From VRUE01 sp963780815 (GTDB lineage: Bacteria > Actinomycetota > Thermoleophilia > Solirubrobacterales > 70-9): a stretch of 64,000 nt of DNA. This document shows positions 35,659 through 44,320 of the stretch, piece after piece (position 1 is the first letter of the stretch; each line of letters begins with the position of its first letter). The position numbers and the translations under genes are program-made. Below the pieces are notes generated by a model, which did not search any database, was not told where the DNA came from, and worked only from the letters and a program-made list of their open reading frames with translations. The DNA lies in the NCBI GenBank assembly GCA_963780815.1, contig CAWADG010000005.1:310001-374000 (forward strand), read 5' to 3'.

Positions 35659-36850
35659 GCCGCAGCGCCTCGGCTTCGAGATCGGCGCCCGCGACGGCGC
35701 CGCCAGGGCCGGCGTCCTGGAGACCGCCCACGGCCCGGTCGCGACCCCGGCCTTCATCCCGCTCGCGACCAAGGGGACCGTCCGCTCGCTCGACTCGCCC
35801 GAGGTCGTCGGCATCGGCTACGAGCTGGTGCTCGGCAACACTTACCACCTGTTCGTCACCCCCGGGCCCGACAGGATCGCTGCGGCCGGCGGTCTGCACG
35901 GTTTCATGGGCTGGGAGCGGGCGCTGATCACCGACTCGGGTGGGTTCCAGGTCTTCTCGCTCGCTCACGGCGGCGTCGCCGATGAGGTCAAGGGGAGCGG
36001 GCGGCCCGGGGGCGGCGAGCACGGTGCCGTGGTCAGCATCGACGAGGACGGCGCCCGCTTCCGCTCATACCGCGACGGGTCGGAGCTGTTCATCTCGCCC
36101 GAGGTATCGATGGAGGTACAGGCGAAGCTCGGGTCCGACATCGCCCTCGCCTTCGACGAGTGCACGCCCTACCACGCCGACCGCGAGTACACGGCGCGCT
36201 CGATGGAGCGCACCCACCGCTGGCTCGGCCGCTGCCTGGCCTGGCACCGGGAGAGCGGCCCCGAGCGCCAGGCGGTCTTCGGGATCGTCCAGGGCGGAGT
36301 CCACGAGGACCTGCGGCGCGAGTCGGCGCAGGCGGTCTCCGAATCGGCTGTCGACGGGATCGCGATCGGCGGCACGCTCGGGCGCGACAAGGACGAGATG
36401 CGGGGCGTGCTGGCGCTGACTGCGCCGCTCCTACCGGCCGAGGCTCCCAAGCACCTGCTCGGGATCGGCGACGTCGACGACCTGCTGGGCGGCATCGCGC
36501 TCGGCCTCGACGTCTTCGACTGCGCGATCCCGACCCGACTCGCCCGCCACGGGACCGCGCTCGTCCCGGGCCCCGAGCACCGCTTCCGCCTCGACCTTCG
36601 CAAATCGGGCTGGGAGGGGAACCGCGACCCGATCGTCGAGGGCTGCCCCTGCGATGCCTGCGCCCGCCACGACCGCGACTACCTCTCCTATCTGTCTCGG
36701 GCCGAGGAGCTGACCGCCGTCCGCCTCCTCTGCCTCCACAACCTCACCTTCCTGCGGCACCTGATGACCGGCTCCCGCGCGGCGATCGAAGCGGGGGCAT
36801 TCGATGAGTACAGCGCGCGAATCCTCTCCGGCGGGTCGCCGTACGAGTAG
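35648..36850 (+). CDS. tgt: tRNA-guanine transglycosylase (queuine/preQ1 insertion)
   Basis: 400 residues. Asp nucleophile region and substrate motif SGGFQVFSL, GGTLGRDKDEM-type region, and Zn ligands in CPCDACARH with the distal His in LHNLTFLRHLM. Between SLA and EDGARFRS there is an additional Gly-rich loop of about 20 residues not found in the E. coli enzyme; it shows no similarity to the repeat element. The C-terminus ends close to the convergent kinase gene. Confidence 0.93.
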   Translation: MRVEPQRLGFEIGARDGAARAGVLETAHGPVATPAFIPLATKGTVRSLDSPEVVGIGYELVLGNTYHLFVTPGPDRIAAAGGLHGFMGWERALITDSGGFQVFSLAHGGVADEVKGSGRPGGGEHGAVVSIDEDGARFRSYRDGSELFISPEVSMEVQAKLGSDIALAFDECTPYHADREYTARSMERTHRWLGRCLAWHRESGPERQAVFGIVQGGVHEDLRRESAQAVSESAVDGIAIGGTLGRDKDEMRGVLALTAPLLPAEAPKHLLGIGDVDDLLGGIALGLDVFDCAIPTRLARHGTALVPGPEHRFRLDLRKSGWEGNRDPIVEGCPCDACARHDRDYLSYLSRAEELTAVRLLCLHNLTFLRHLMTGSRAAIEAGAFDEYSARILSGGSPYE

Positions 36851-36855
36851 CTCGG

Positions 36856-38070
36856 CTATTCGGTGTTCTTTTCGACGAGTTCCTTGAACTCATCGACGAC
36901 CCTGTTGACGGTGTTGCCCGCGACTTCGGTCGCGTGGACGCCCCTGGCGCGGTCGGTCGCGAGGATCACCGCGGTCGCGACCGCGGCGGCGATGAGAACC
37001 AGGGCCACGAGGGCGAGGACGAACCTCGCGAAGCGCGAGAAGGCGCCCCGTTTGGCGGGCGCCGCGGGTGGTGGGGGGCCCATCGCCGGAGGGGGCGCCG
37101 GCTCTGGGCGGGGCCGCGGCGGCGGGAACGGCCTGAACTCGGTCCGCCCGGTCTCCTCGAGGCGGCGGGTCGCGGCCTCGTCCTCGAGGACCCGGGTCGC
37201 TGACGTCCCTTCTTCCAGCGGCAGGGTCACGTCCTCGCCTTCGAGACCGAGCCGGAGGCCGCCGGCGAACTCGTCGGCGCTCGCGTAGCGGCGGTTCGTG
37301 TCGCCCTCGAGCGCCCGCAGGACGGCGCCGCCGAGCGGCTCCGGCACCTCGTCGTTGTACGTGCTCGGCGGCAGCGGTCGCTCGTTCTGCTGGCGCACGG
37401 CGAGCTCGGCGAGGGTCGAGCCCTCGTAGGGCAGCCGGCCGGTGAGGAACTGATAGAGGACGACCCCGAGCGCGTAGACGTCGGTCGCGGGCGTCGCCTC
37501 CTCGCCGCGGACCTGCTCGGGGGAGAGATAGGCGGCGGTGCCGACGACCGATCCCACCTGGGTGATCCGCGTCTGTTCGATCGCCCGCGCGATCCCGAAG
37601 TCGGTCAGTTTGACCGTCAGATCCTCGCCTCCGAGTGGGCCGCCTACGATCATCAGGTTTCCCGGCTTGACGTCACGGTGGATGATCCCCCGGCGGTGCG
37701 CGTAGTCGAGCCCGCTACAGGCCTGGATCCCGATCTCGGCCGCGAAGCGCGGCTCCAGCGGGCCCTGCCGCTGCAGGATCTGCGCCCCGGATCGGCCCTC
37801 GACGTACTCCATGACGATGTAGTGGCGGCCCTGGTCGATCCCGGTGTCGTAGACCTGGACGATGTTGGGGTGGATCAGTTTGGCCACGGCGAGCGCCTCG
37901 CGGCGGAAGCGGGCCACGAACCGCTCGTCATCCGAGAGGTGCTCGGCGAGGATCTTGACCGCCACGGTCCGCTCGAGGATGCGGTCCGTCGCCCGGTGGA
38001 CGGTCGACATCCCGCCCGAGCCGAGCCGGCCGTCGATCTCATATCTGCCCGAGAGGAGCCCGGACTCCAT
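36856..38070 (-). CDS. Membrane Ser/Thr protein kinase, PknB type without PASTA
   Basis: 404 residues. Kinase domain at about 9-270: GSGGMSTVHRA glycine loop, VAVKIL Lys, IIHRDVKPGNLMI catalytic loop, DFGIA, and the GTAAYLSPEQ activation segment. A Pro-rich linker (about 310-345) leads to one membrane helix (about 352-375) and a short outside tail of about 30 residues; no PASTA repeats. The ATG shares a base with the stop of the upstream lipoprotein gene, suggesting a joint signalling unit. Confidence 0.92.
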   Translation of the reverse strand: MESGLLSGRYEIDGRLGSGGMSTVHRATDRILERTVAVKILAEHLSDDERFVARFRREALAVAKLIHPNIVQVYDTGIDQGRHYIVMEYVEGRSGAQILQRQGPLEPRFAAEIGIQACSGLDYAHRRGIIHRDVKPGNLMIVGGPLGGEDLTVKLTDFGIARAIEQTRITQVGSVVGTAAYLSPEQVRGEEATPATDVYALGVVLYQFLTGRLPYEGSTLAELAVRQQNERPLPPSTYNDEVPEPLGGAVLRALEGDTNRRYASADEFAGGLRLGLEGEDVTLPLEEGTSATRVLEDEAATRRLEETGRTEFRPFPPPRPRPEPAPPPAMGPPPPAAPAKRGAFSRFARFVLALVALVLIAAAVATAVILATDRARGVHATEVAGNTVNRVVDEFKELVEKNTE

Positions 38071-38660
38071 CAGCCGCCCGCCCGATCGCCTTCGGCCGGG
38101 CTCGCAGGTTCGACCCCGCCGGACGGGGGTTCTTCCTTCTTTTCCTGGCCCGGTGGGATCCTTTCCTGCCCGGGGGGCCCACCGGACGGGCCCTGTTCGG
38201 CCGGCGGCGCTTCTTCTTCTTCCTGTTTTTCTTCCTTTTCCCGTTCCTTTTCGGCTTTCTCTTCTTCCTTTTCGGCCTTCTTTTCGGACCCTTCGCCCGC
38301 TTCTTCTTCGGTTTTCTTGGGCGCGATTTCCGCCGGTGCGACGCTTTCGGGTTCTTCCGCCTCTTCGCATTCCGCGACGACTTCGCTGAGCCGTTCGGAT
38401 CCGTCGCTGAGCGCTTCCTTCAGCTTCCTGTCGACGCCTTCGAGCGCTTCGACCTGTTCGCTGACCTGCCCCGCCGCGCTTTCCGCGCCGACGCAGTCCC
38501 CTTCGTCGGCGAGCTGCTTGACCGATTCGAGGTTGGCGGTGATCTCCCGCGCGGTGTGGCCGGGGAGCAACTTGGCGTCTTCGCCGCCGCAGGCGGAGAG
38601 GGCCGCCACCACGAGTGCGCCGACGGCGGCGGCGATCGCTGTCCTTGTCAGGCCAAGCAT
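38070..38660 (-). CDS. Glu/Lys-rich lipoprotein coupled to the Ser/Thr kinase
   Basis: 196 residues. Signal peptide ending in lipobox LSAC (Cys at about 24), then a helical domain with two Cys (about 50-100) and a long charged EEK-rich coiled region and Pro/Gly-rich tail. ATG 38660 is chosen over ATG 38705: TAGACT (38673-38668) ends 7 nt upstream and the protein then begins directly with its signal peptide. No family recognised. TGATG overlap with the kinase gene hints that it is its extracellular partner. Confidence 0.75.
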   Translation of the reverse strand: MLGLTRTAIAAAVGALVVAALSACGGEDAKLLPGHTAREITANLESVKQLADEGDCVGAESAAGQVSEQVEALEGVDRKLKEALSDGSERLSEVVAECEEAEEPESVAPAEIAPKKTEEEAGEGSEKKAEKEEEKAEKEREKEEKQEEEEAPPAEQGPSGGPPGQERIPPGQEKKEEPPSGGVEPASPAEGDRAGG

Positions 38661-38712
38661 CCTGGCGAGTCTAGAGAACGGGTTCGGGATCAAATTTGCC
38701 TGCATCTGCGCG

Positions 38713-39450
38713 TCAATGGCCGATGAAGAGGCGATCGGCGAGGGGTTTCGGGAGGTCGGCGGCGACGATCGAGTCGGCCGTCCTCTCGATGTCGTACGCG
38801 CTGCGCTTGAAGAGGACGCTCTCGGCCTCGGTGTCGAGGACGAGCCAGGCCGCCCGCGGATCGCCGTCGCGCGGCTGTCCGACGCTACCGGGATTGAGCA
38901 GCCAGCGTCCGCCGCCGACGTCGATCAGGGAACCGTCGGCGGCCTGGGCGCTGCGAACGTCGCCCCGCTCTCCTTCGAGCCGGGTGAAGAAGAGCGCCAC
39001 GTGGGAATGCCCGATCAGGCAGATCCTCTCCGTCTGGGCGTCGAGGCAGGCACCGGCCTGCTCGCGGGTCAGGACGTACTCCCAGATCGGGTCCCTCGGG
39101 GAGGCATGGCAGAGTTCGATTCCGTTCCGCTGCCCGGCGGGCTCGAGGTCGCGGAGGAACCCCAGGGTCTCCTCGCCGATCACGCTCTGCGTCCAGCGAA
39201 CAGCCGCCGCGGCGGTCTCCGAGAAGGCCTCGACGTCGAGTGTGCCGAGAACTGCGAGGTCATGGTTGCCGGCGAGGCAGAGCGAGCACCGCTCGCGGAC
39301 GATGTCGGCGCACGCGTCAGGCTCCGGCCCGTAGCCGACGACGTCGCCGAGGCACCAGATCTCGTCGGCCTCCACGGCCTCGATCGAGTCGAGGCATGCC
39401 TCGAGCGCGGCCAGGTTGGCGTGGATGTCTGCGATCACGGCGACCCGCAA
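38713..39450 (-). CDS. Metallophosphoesterase (YfcE-like)
   Basis: 245 residues. Calcineurin-like motifs: VIADIHANL, WCLGDVVGYG, GNHD, and GHSH near the C-terminus, followed by NPGSVGQPRDGDPRA. These bind two metals for phosphodiester or phosphomonoester hydrolysis. The TTG start at 39450 is supported by TACCCT (39463-39458) ending 7 nt upstream; it is the first codon before RVAVIADIH. Confidence 0.9.
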   Translation of the reverse strand: MRVAVIADIHANLAALEACLDSIEAVEADEIWCLGDVVGYGPEPDACADIVRERCSLCLAGNHDLAVLGTLDVEAFSETAAAAVRWTQSVIGEETLGFLRDLEPAGQRNGIELCHASPRDPIWEYVLTREQAGACLDAQTERICLIGHSHVALFFTRLEGERGDVRSAQAADGSLIDVGGGRWLLNPGSVGQPRDGDPRAAWLVLDTEAESVLFKRSAYDIERTADSIVAADLPKPLADRLFIGH

Positions 39451-39496
39451 GGGAGGCAGGGTACCCGGGGCCGGCGTGGCTCATACGATGATGAGG

Positions 39497-41143
39497 GTGA
39501 CCGTGACCGACTCGATAGCCGAGCTGCGCTCGGCGGTGAACCAGGCAGCCCGGGCCCTGCGCGCGGGCGAGGCGACCAGCCCTGAGCCGTCTCTCGACCG
39601 GCCGCCCAAGCCGGAGCTGGGCGATTACAGCTCGAACGCCGCGATGCTTCTCGCCGCTCCGCTCGGCGAAGCGCCGCGCGACGTCGCGTCGCGCCTCCGC
39701 GAAGAGCTCGAGCGCGATCTCGCCGCGAGCGGAAGCGTCGACCGGGTCGAGGTGGCGGGGCCGGGCTTCGTCAATCTGTTCCTCTCGGACGCCTGGTACC
39801 GGCGGGCGCTGGCCCGGCTCGGGGAAGCCGGGGAGGCCCTCGGGCCGGTTCCGACCGCGGCCCCGAAGCGGATCCTGGTCGAGTTCGTCTCCGCAAACCC
39901 CACCGGTCCCCTGCACGTCGGCGGCGGCCGCCACGCCGCCTACGGCGACTCCCTCGTCCGCCTCCTCGAGGCCGTCGGCCATCGGGTCGAGCGCGAGTAC
40001 TACGTCAATGACGGCGGCGGCCAGGTGACCCGGTTCGCCGACTCGCTTGCCGCCCAGATCGAGGGCTCGGCGCCGCCCGAGGACGGCTACACCGGCCCCT
40101 ACATCGAGAACCTCGCCGGCCTCCTCGAGGAGGAGGGGATCGACCCCGGCGACAGGGAGATTCTCGGCCGGCGCGCGGTCGAGCTGACCCTCGAGGAGGT
40201 GAAGCGGACGCTCGACCGCTTCGGCGTCGCCTTCGACACCTGGTTCTCCGAGCGCGACCTCTACGCGAGCGGCGAGGTCGAGGCGGCCCTGGCCCAGCTC
40301 GAGAAGGAGGGCCACAGCTACCGGAGCAACGATGCGCTCTGGATGCGGAGCACCGATTTCGGCGACGACAAGGACCGGGTCCTGATCCGCGCCGACGGCG
40401 AGCCCACCTACCTCGCAGCCGACGTCGCCTACCACTGGGACAAGCTCGAGCGCGGGTTCGAGCTGCTGATCGACGTGCTCGGGGCCGACCATCACGGATA
40501 CGCGCCCCGGCTGAAGGCGGTGGTCGCCGCGCTCGGGGCCGACCCTGATGTCCTCGAGCCGCTGATGATGAGGCTCGTCCACCTCGTCGAAGGCGGCGAG
40601 CGGGCCCAGATGTCGAAGCGGAGCGGCGAGTTCGTGACCCTCGACGAACTGGTCGACGAGATCGGCGTCGACGCCACCCGCTGGTTTATGCTCTGGCGCA
40701 GTCACGACACGACCGTCGACCTCGACGTCGAGCTCGCCCGGCGCGCGTCGAGCGACAACCCGGTCTACTACGTCCAGTACGCCCATGCACGGATCGCGAG
40801 CATCCTCCGCAAGGCAGGGGACGACGGGGCGGCCGCACCGGACCCATCGCCGGACCAGGCCCCCGAGGTTCCGCTCGAGCCGACGGAGAAGGCGCTGATC
40901 AAGCGGTTGCTCGAATTCCCCGACGAGATCCGTGAGGCGGCCGCGCGCCGGGCTCCGCACCGGATCTGCACCTACTCGACCGCGGTCGCGGCCGACTTCC
41001 ACGCCTTCTACCGCGACTGCCAGGTCGTCGGTGCCGAGGGGGGAGGGGTGGAGCAGGCGCGACTCGCCCTCTGCCTGATGACGATGAGGACCATCGCGAG
41101 CTCACTCGGACTGCTCGGCATCTCCGCTCCCGAGCGGATGTGA
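39497..41143 (+). CDS. argS: Arginyl-tRNA synthetase
   Basis: 548-residue class I synthetase. HIGH equivalent in SANPTGPLHVGGGRH, KMSKS equivalent MSKRSGEF, and the C-terminal DALR anticodon domain with YVQYAHARIASILR. GTG 39497 is chosen because TACGAT (39484-39489) ends 7 nt upstream; ATG 39488 and 39491 are in frame but overlap or touch the hexamer. Divergent from the phosphoesterase gene. Confidence 0.94.
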   Translation: MTVTDSIAELRSAVNQAARALRAGEATSPEPSLDRPPKPELGDYSSNAAMLLAAPLGEAPRDVASRLREELERDLAASGSVDRVEVAGPGFVNLFLSDAWYRRALARLGEAGEALGPVPTAAPKRILVEFVSANPTGPLHVGGGRHAAYGDSLVRLLEAVGHRVEREYYVNDGGGQVTRFADSLAAQIEGSAPPEDGYTGPYIENLAGLLEEEGIDPGDREILGRRAVELTLEEVKRTLDRFGVAFDTWFSERDLYASGEVEAALAQLEKEGHSYRSNDALWMRSTDFGDDKDRVLIRADGEPTYLAADVAYHWDKLERGFELLIDVLGADHHGYAPRLKAVVAALGADPDVLEPLMMRLVHLVEGGERAQMSKRSGEFVTLDELVDEIGVDATRWFMLWRSHDTTVDLDVELARRASSDNPVYYVQYAHARIASILRKAGDDGAAAPDPSPDQAPEVPLEPTEKALIKRLLEFPDEIREAAARRAPHRICTYSTAVAADFHAFYRDCQVVGAEGGGVEQARLALCLMTMRTIASSLGLLGISAPERM

Positions 41144-41775
41144 TGTTCGGGCGAGGCCGGCCGCCGCTCGTGGCCCAGGTCCCGATCGGCGGTCTCGAGG
41201 ACGATCGCGCGGGTGCGCTCGACCGCTCCGGCCTCGATGCCCTGCTGGCGCTGTGGTCGAAGCTCGGCCCGGGCGTCGCCCTCGTGACCGGGCACGAGGA
41301 GCGCTCCGACCTCGCCATCGGGATGGCCGCCGCCGCCGCGGCGGCGGGGCGCAAGGCGGCACTGCTCGAGTGCGATTTCGCGAATCCCGGCCTGGCGGCG
41401 AAGCTCGGCCTCGACCCGGAGCCGGGATTCGGCGAGTACCTCGCCCACGAGGCCGAGGCGCCCGAGATCCTCCAGGCCGTGATCCTCGCCGGTCCCGGCT
41501 CCAGCCTCGCGGCGGCGCCGCTGGTCTGCATCGTCGCCGGGAGCCCGACCGGGCTCGGGCCTATGCTGCTCTCCTCCGAGGGCTTCGGGCACGCGATCGA
41601 GAGACTGCGGGCCGCCTACGACGTCGTCGTCATCGACGGGCCCGCACTCGACGACCCGAGCTCACTGCGTGCCGCCGCCCCCCGAGCCGATCGCGTCCTC
41701 GCCTCGTGCGCGAGGTCGCGCGTCCCGCGGCGGCTGCGGCGAGTGGTCGACGGCATCGTCGAGACGAGCGCCTAG
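41143..41775 (+). CDS. MinD/BY-kinase-like protein with a degenerate Walker A
   Basis: 210 residues. The fold pattern VALVTGHEERSDLAIGMAAAAAAAGR-KAALLECDF and later VVVIDGPALDDP resembles capsular BY-kinases or MinD-like ATPases (Walker A, A-prime, B), but the Gly-Lys-Thr/Ser of Walker A is replaced by a Glu/Arg-rich loop. Enzyme activity is therefore uncertain. The ATG overlaps the argS stop (TGATG); GTG 41140 is an alternative. The 3' end overlaps convergent ccmH by 4 nt. Confidence 0.6.
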   Translation: MFGRGRPPLVAQVPIGGLEDDRAGALDRSGLDALLALWSKLGPGVALVTGHEERSDLAIGMAAAAAAAGRKAALLECDFANPGLAAKLGLDPEPGFGEYLAHEAEAPEILQAVILAGPGSSLAAAPLVCIVAGSPTGLGPMLLSSEGFGHAIERLRAAYDVVVIDGPALDDPSSLRAAAPRADRVLASCARSRVPRRLRRVVDGIVETSA

Positions 41776-42239
41776 AGGTCGTAGCGGGCGAGGTCGGCCT
41801 CGAGGCGCTCGGCCTCCTCGCCGGAGGGCGCCTTCGGCGGCGTGTCTCCGTCGTCTCCAGCCGAGCTCCGGGGGCGGGTCCGCCAGCGCCAGACGCTGAT
41901 CGCCACCGCCGCGGCGGCCAGCAGGAAGGCGATTGCGGGAACCAGGTAGGCGGACAGGTTGAACCCGCTGCCCTCGGGCAGGGCGAGGACCCGGTCTCCG
42001 TACTGGGCGACGAGTTCGTCCTTGATTTCGGCCTTCGTCCTCCCCTCGGCGATCAGCCCCGAGATGAACGCGCGCTCGCGCGCGGCCTGGGGGGATTCGG
42101 AGAGTTCGAGCAGGGTCCCGCAGATCGGGCACATCACCTCGCCTTCGATCTCGGTGAGGCTCGTCTGCGGCGTCGCCGCGAGCGCGGTCGGGGCGGTCGC
42201 CAGGAACGCGATCGCCGTCGCCAGCAGCAGCCGTTTCAT
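41772..42239 (-). CDS. ccmH: Cytochrome c maturation protein CcmH/CycL
   Basis: 155 residues. Signal peptide, then the thiol motif in EVMCPICGTLLELSES (about 34-49; the usual form is LRCPxCQ), a three-helix domain, one membrane helix (about 98-118) and a short cytoplasmic tail. It reduces apocytochrome c thiols for heme attachment. ATGA-type overlap with ccmG upstream. Confidence 0.88.
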   Translation of the reverse strand: MKRLLLATAIAFLATAPTALAATPQTSLTEIEGEVMCPICGTLLELSESPQAARERAFISGLIAEGRTKAEIKDELVAQYGDRVLALPEGSGFNLSAYLVPAIAFLLAAAAVAISVWRWRTRPRSSAGDDGDTPPKAPSGEEAERLEADLARYDL

Positions 42240-42751
42240 CGGCCTTCCCCGATCAGCGGAGCGACCTGTTCGTCGAGGAACTTGCTGTCGACGACGCCGC
42301 GCCAGATCAGCGCCAGCTGGCCGGTGGGGTCGACGAGGAAGTTCTCCGGGACGCCGGTCGAACCGAACGCTTCGGTCCGTTCGTCGCCGACCGAGCGCAG
42401 CTCCGGGTAGGTCAACCGGTGCTCACGGACGAACGCGATGGCGTCGTCGCTGTTGTCCTGGACGTTGATCCCGAGCACGGTCATCCCGGGGTGGCTCCTG
42501 GCAAACGCCTCGAGAACGGGGGCCTCGGCCCGGCACGGGTCGCACCACGAGGCCCAGAGGTTGACCAGCACCCAGCGCCCGCGGTAGTCGGCGATCGAGC
42601 CTTTGCCGCCACCCTCGAGATGGGGCAGGGTCTTGTCCGGCACCGGGTCGCCGACCGCGATGCTCGCCTTGCCCTTGCTCAGCAGGCCGAACCCAAGCAG
42701 GCCGATCACGGCCAGGACAGCGAGGAAGGCGATCAGGGCGCGGGCGCTCAC
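42236..42751 (-). CDS. ccmG: Thiol-disulfide reductase CcmG/DsbE
   Basis: 171 residues, one N-terminal membrane helix (about 6-24) and an exported thioredoxin fold with active site WASWCDPCRAEAP and the cis-Pro loop GVPENFLVD. It reduces CcmH or apocytochrome c. GTG 42751 is supported by TAACCT (42763-42758) ending 6 nt upstream. Forms an operon with ccmH. Confidence 0.9.
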   Translation of the reverse strand: MSARALIAFLAVLAVIGLLGFGLLSKGKASIAVGDPVPDKTLPHLEGGGKGSIADYRGRWVLVNLWASWCDPCRAEAPVLEAFARSHPGMTVLGINVQDNSDDAIAFVREHRLTYPELRSVGDERTEAFGSTGVPENFLVDPTGQLALIWRGVVDSKFLDEQVAPLIGEGR

Positions 42752-42814
42752 CCCTGAAGGTTAGATCGGCGCCGTCCGCCGAGACCCGCCGCCCGGCCCT
42801 AGAATTCCGCGAAC

Positions 42815-42887
42815 GCGGACGTAGCTCAGCTGGTAGAGCGCGAGCTTCCCAAGCTCGAGGTCGCGGGTTCGAGACCCGTCGTCCGCT
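42815..42887 (+). tRNA. tRNA-Gly (CCC)
   Basis: Complete 73-nt cloverleaf: acceptor GCGGACG/CGTCCGC plus discriminator T, D arm with AGCTCAGCTGGTAGAGC, anticodon stem CGAGC/GCTCG around TTCCCAA (anticodon CCC), T arm GCGGG-TTCGAGA-CCCGT. No CCA is encoded. A TAGAAT -10 (42800-42805) lies 9 nt upstream. Confidence 0.96.
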
Positions 42888-42922
42888 TATCTCCTCGGCA
42901 GGTCGAGGGGTACAATCACGCC

Positions 42923-43369
42923 GTGATCGAAGCAATGCCCAGTGGCGAGCATCTTCGATTCGCCTGGCGAGCCAGCCTTCTGCTCGGGGGCGTTCTGGCG
43001 TTGGTCGCGCTCTCGGCGTCTGACGCGTCCGCGAGCAAGGGCTTTGAATCCCCGAGCCGGAACATCGGCTGCATCATGTTCGAGCAGGGCGCCCGCTGCG
43101 ACATCATCCACCACTCCTGGCCGCTGCCGAAGAAGCCGAAGAGCTGCGAATTCGACTACGGCGGCTCGCTCTTCGTCGGCGACAAGGGCAAGGGCAGCTA
43201 CAGCTGTGTCAGCGACTCGGCCTTCCGCGCCGGCCCGGTGCTTCCCTACGGGGAATCGGTGCGCAAGGGCCGCTTCCGCTGCACCAGCGAAGAAGTCGGG
43301 GTGCGCTGCCGCAACCTCCGCAACGGCCATGGCTTCCTGCTCTCGCGCCAGCGGGTGCGGCTCTTCTAG
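42923..43369 (+). CDS. Secreted Cys-rich protein, DUF6636-like
   Basis: 148 residues. Signal peptide (about 10-38, ending ASA), then a small domain with FESPSRNIGCIM, RCDI, a Trp, CEFDYG, YSCVSDS, LPYGESVRKGRFRC, VRCRNLRNGHGF: six Cys likely paired. The pattern matches the DUF6636 family as I recall it; function unknown. TACAAT (42911-42916) ends 6 nt before the GTG, indicating a leaderless transcript just after tRNA-Gly. Confidence 0.75.
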   Translation: MIEAMPSGEHLRFAWRASLLLGGVLALVALSASDASASKGFESPSRNIGCIMFEQGARCDIIHHSWPLPKKPKSCEFDYGGSLFVGDKGKGSYSCVSDSAFRAGPVLPYGESVRKGRFRCTSEEVGVRCRNLRNGHGFLLSRQRVRLF

Positions 43370-43411
43370 GCGCCCGATCTCCGGAAGAGGTACGGGGACT
43401 CCTCTCGGAGG

Positions 43412-43430
43412 TTAGGGTAGCCTAACTGAC
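43412..43430 (+). promoter_or_regulatory. DtxR/IdeR-type iron box
   Basis: TTAGGGTAGCCTAACTGAC agrees with the 19-bp DtxR/IdeR consensus (TTAGGTTAGSCTAACCTAA) at 15 positions and contains a perfect inverted repeat GTTAGG-4 nt-CCTAAC. A -10-like TAGCCT lies within it, so a bound metal-loaded repressor would block the promoter of the ZIP gene directly downstream. Confidence 0.7.
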
Positions 43431-43439
43431 GAGGTCGGA

Positions 43440-44294
43440 ATCCTGACTTTCCTCGAAACGACACTCCTCGGCGCCCTCGCCGGCTTCACGATCTTCCTCG
43501 GCCTGCCCTTCGGCCGCCTACACCGGGTCGGGCCGGCGACCCGGGTCGGCCTGGCGATGTTCGCGGTCGGGATTCTCGGCTTCATCTTCGTCGACGTCAT
43601 GGCCCACGCGATCGGGATCGTCGAGTCCGCCGTCAACTCCTACAAGGACGATCAGGGCGGGCTCGGCCACGCGATCGCGCTGGCGCTGATGCTCGGCGCC
43701 GGGTTCGCGATCGGGAGCGCCGGGATCGGCACCGTCGAACGGCGGCTGCGCCGCTTCCCGCCGCTGCCGCCGATCGCAGGGGGAGCCGTCGAAGTCGCCG
43801 AGTTCGGGGCGGCCGAGGCCGAGCTCCGTGATCTCACCCGTGCGCGGGCGCTGCAGACGGGCATGACGATCGCGGTCGCGATCGGCCTCCACAACTTCGC
43901 CGAGGGCCTCGCGATCGGGGTCTCGGCCAGCGCCGGGGAGATCGGGCTGGCGACGGTCCTGATCATCGGCTTCGCCCTCCACAACGCAACCGAGGGGTTC
44001 GGGATCGTCGGACCTCTGGGCGACGTCCGCCCGTCCTGGCGATGGCTCGGGCTCGCCGGCCTCCTCGCGGGCGGCCCGACTCTGCTCGGCTCGATGGTCG
44101 GCTACAGCGTCAGCTCCGAACTGCTCGAACTCGCCTTCTACGCCCTGGCCGGAGGCGCGGTCCTCTACGTGATCGGAGAGGTCTGGACCGGGATGCGCAG
44201 ACTCGGTCACCGCGAGCTCGGCCTCTGGCTGCTCTCCGCCGGCTTCTTCGTCGGCGTGGCCACCGATCTGGTCGTCGCCTACGGCGGCGGCTGA
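43440..44294 (+). CDS. ZIP-family metal transporter
   Basis: About 284 residues, eight membrane segments. Metal-site helices HNFAEGLAIGVSASAG (TM4) and HNATEGFGIVGPL (TM5) are diagnostic. The conserved family N-terminus (LTFLETTLLGALAGFTIFLG) begins at 43440-43446, but no ATG, GTG or TTG exists there; codon 43440 is ATC, 5 nt after a GAGG. ATG 43557 would remove the first helix. Either an AUC start or a sequence error. The DtxR box upstream points to iron or manganese control. Imports or exports divalent metal. Confidence 0.82.
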   Translation: MLTFLETTLLGALAGFTIFLGLPFGRLHRVGPATRVGLAMFAVGILGFIFVDVMAHAIGIVESAVNSYKDDQGGLGHAIALALMLGAGFAIGSAGIGTVERRLRRFPPLPPIAGGAVEVAEFGAAEAELRDLTRARALQTGMTIAVAIGLHNFAEGLAIGVSASAGEIGLATVLIIGFALHNATEGFGIVGPLGDVRPSWRWLGLAGLLAGGPTLLGSMVGYSVSSELLELAFYALAGGAVLYVIGEVWTGMRRLGHRELGLWLLSAGFFVGVATDLVVAYGGG

Positions 44295-44320
44295 GCAGGC
44301 GGACCCACTCCCTCGGCCGG

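Noticed and set aside
36840..36862. Weak inverted repeat between tgt and the kinase as a terminator
   Set aside because: Seven pairs with one G-T and a small loop only; too weak to call.
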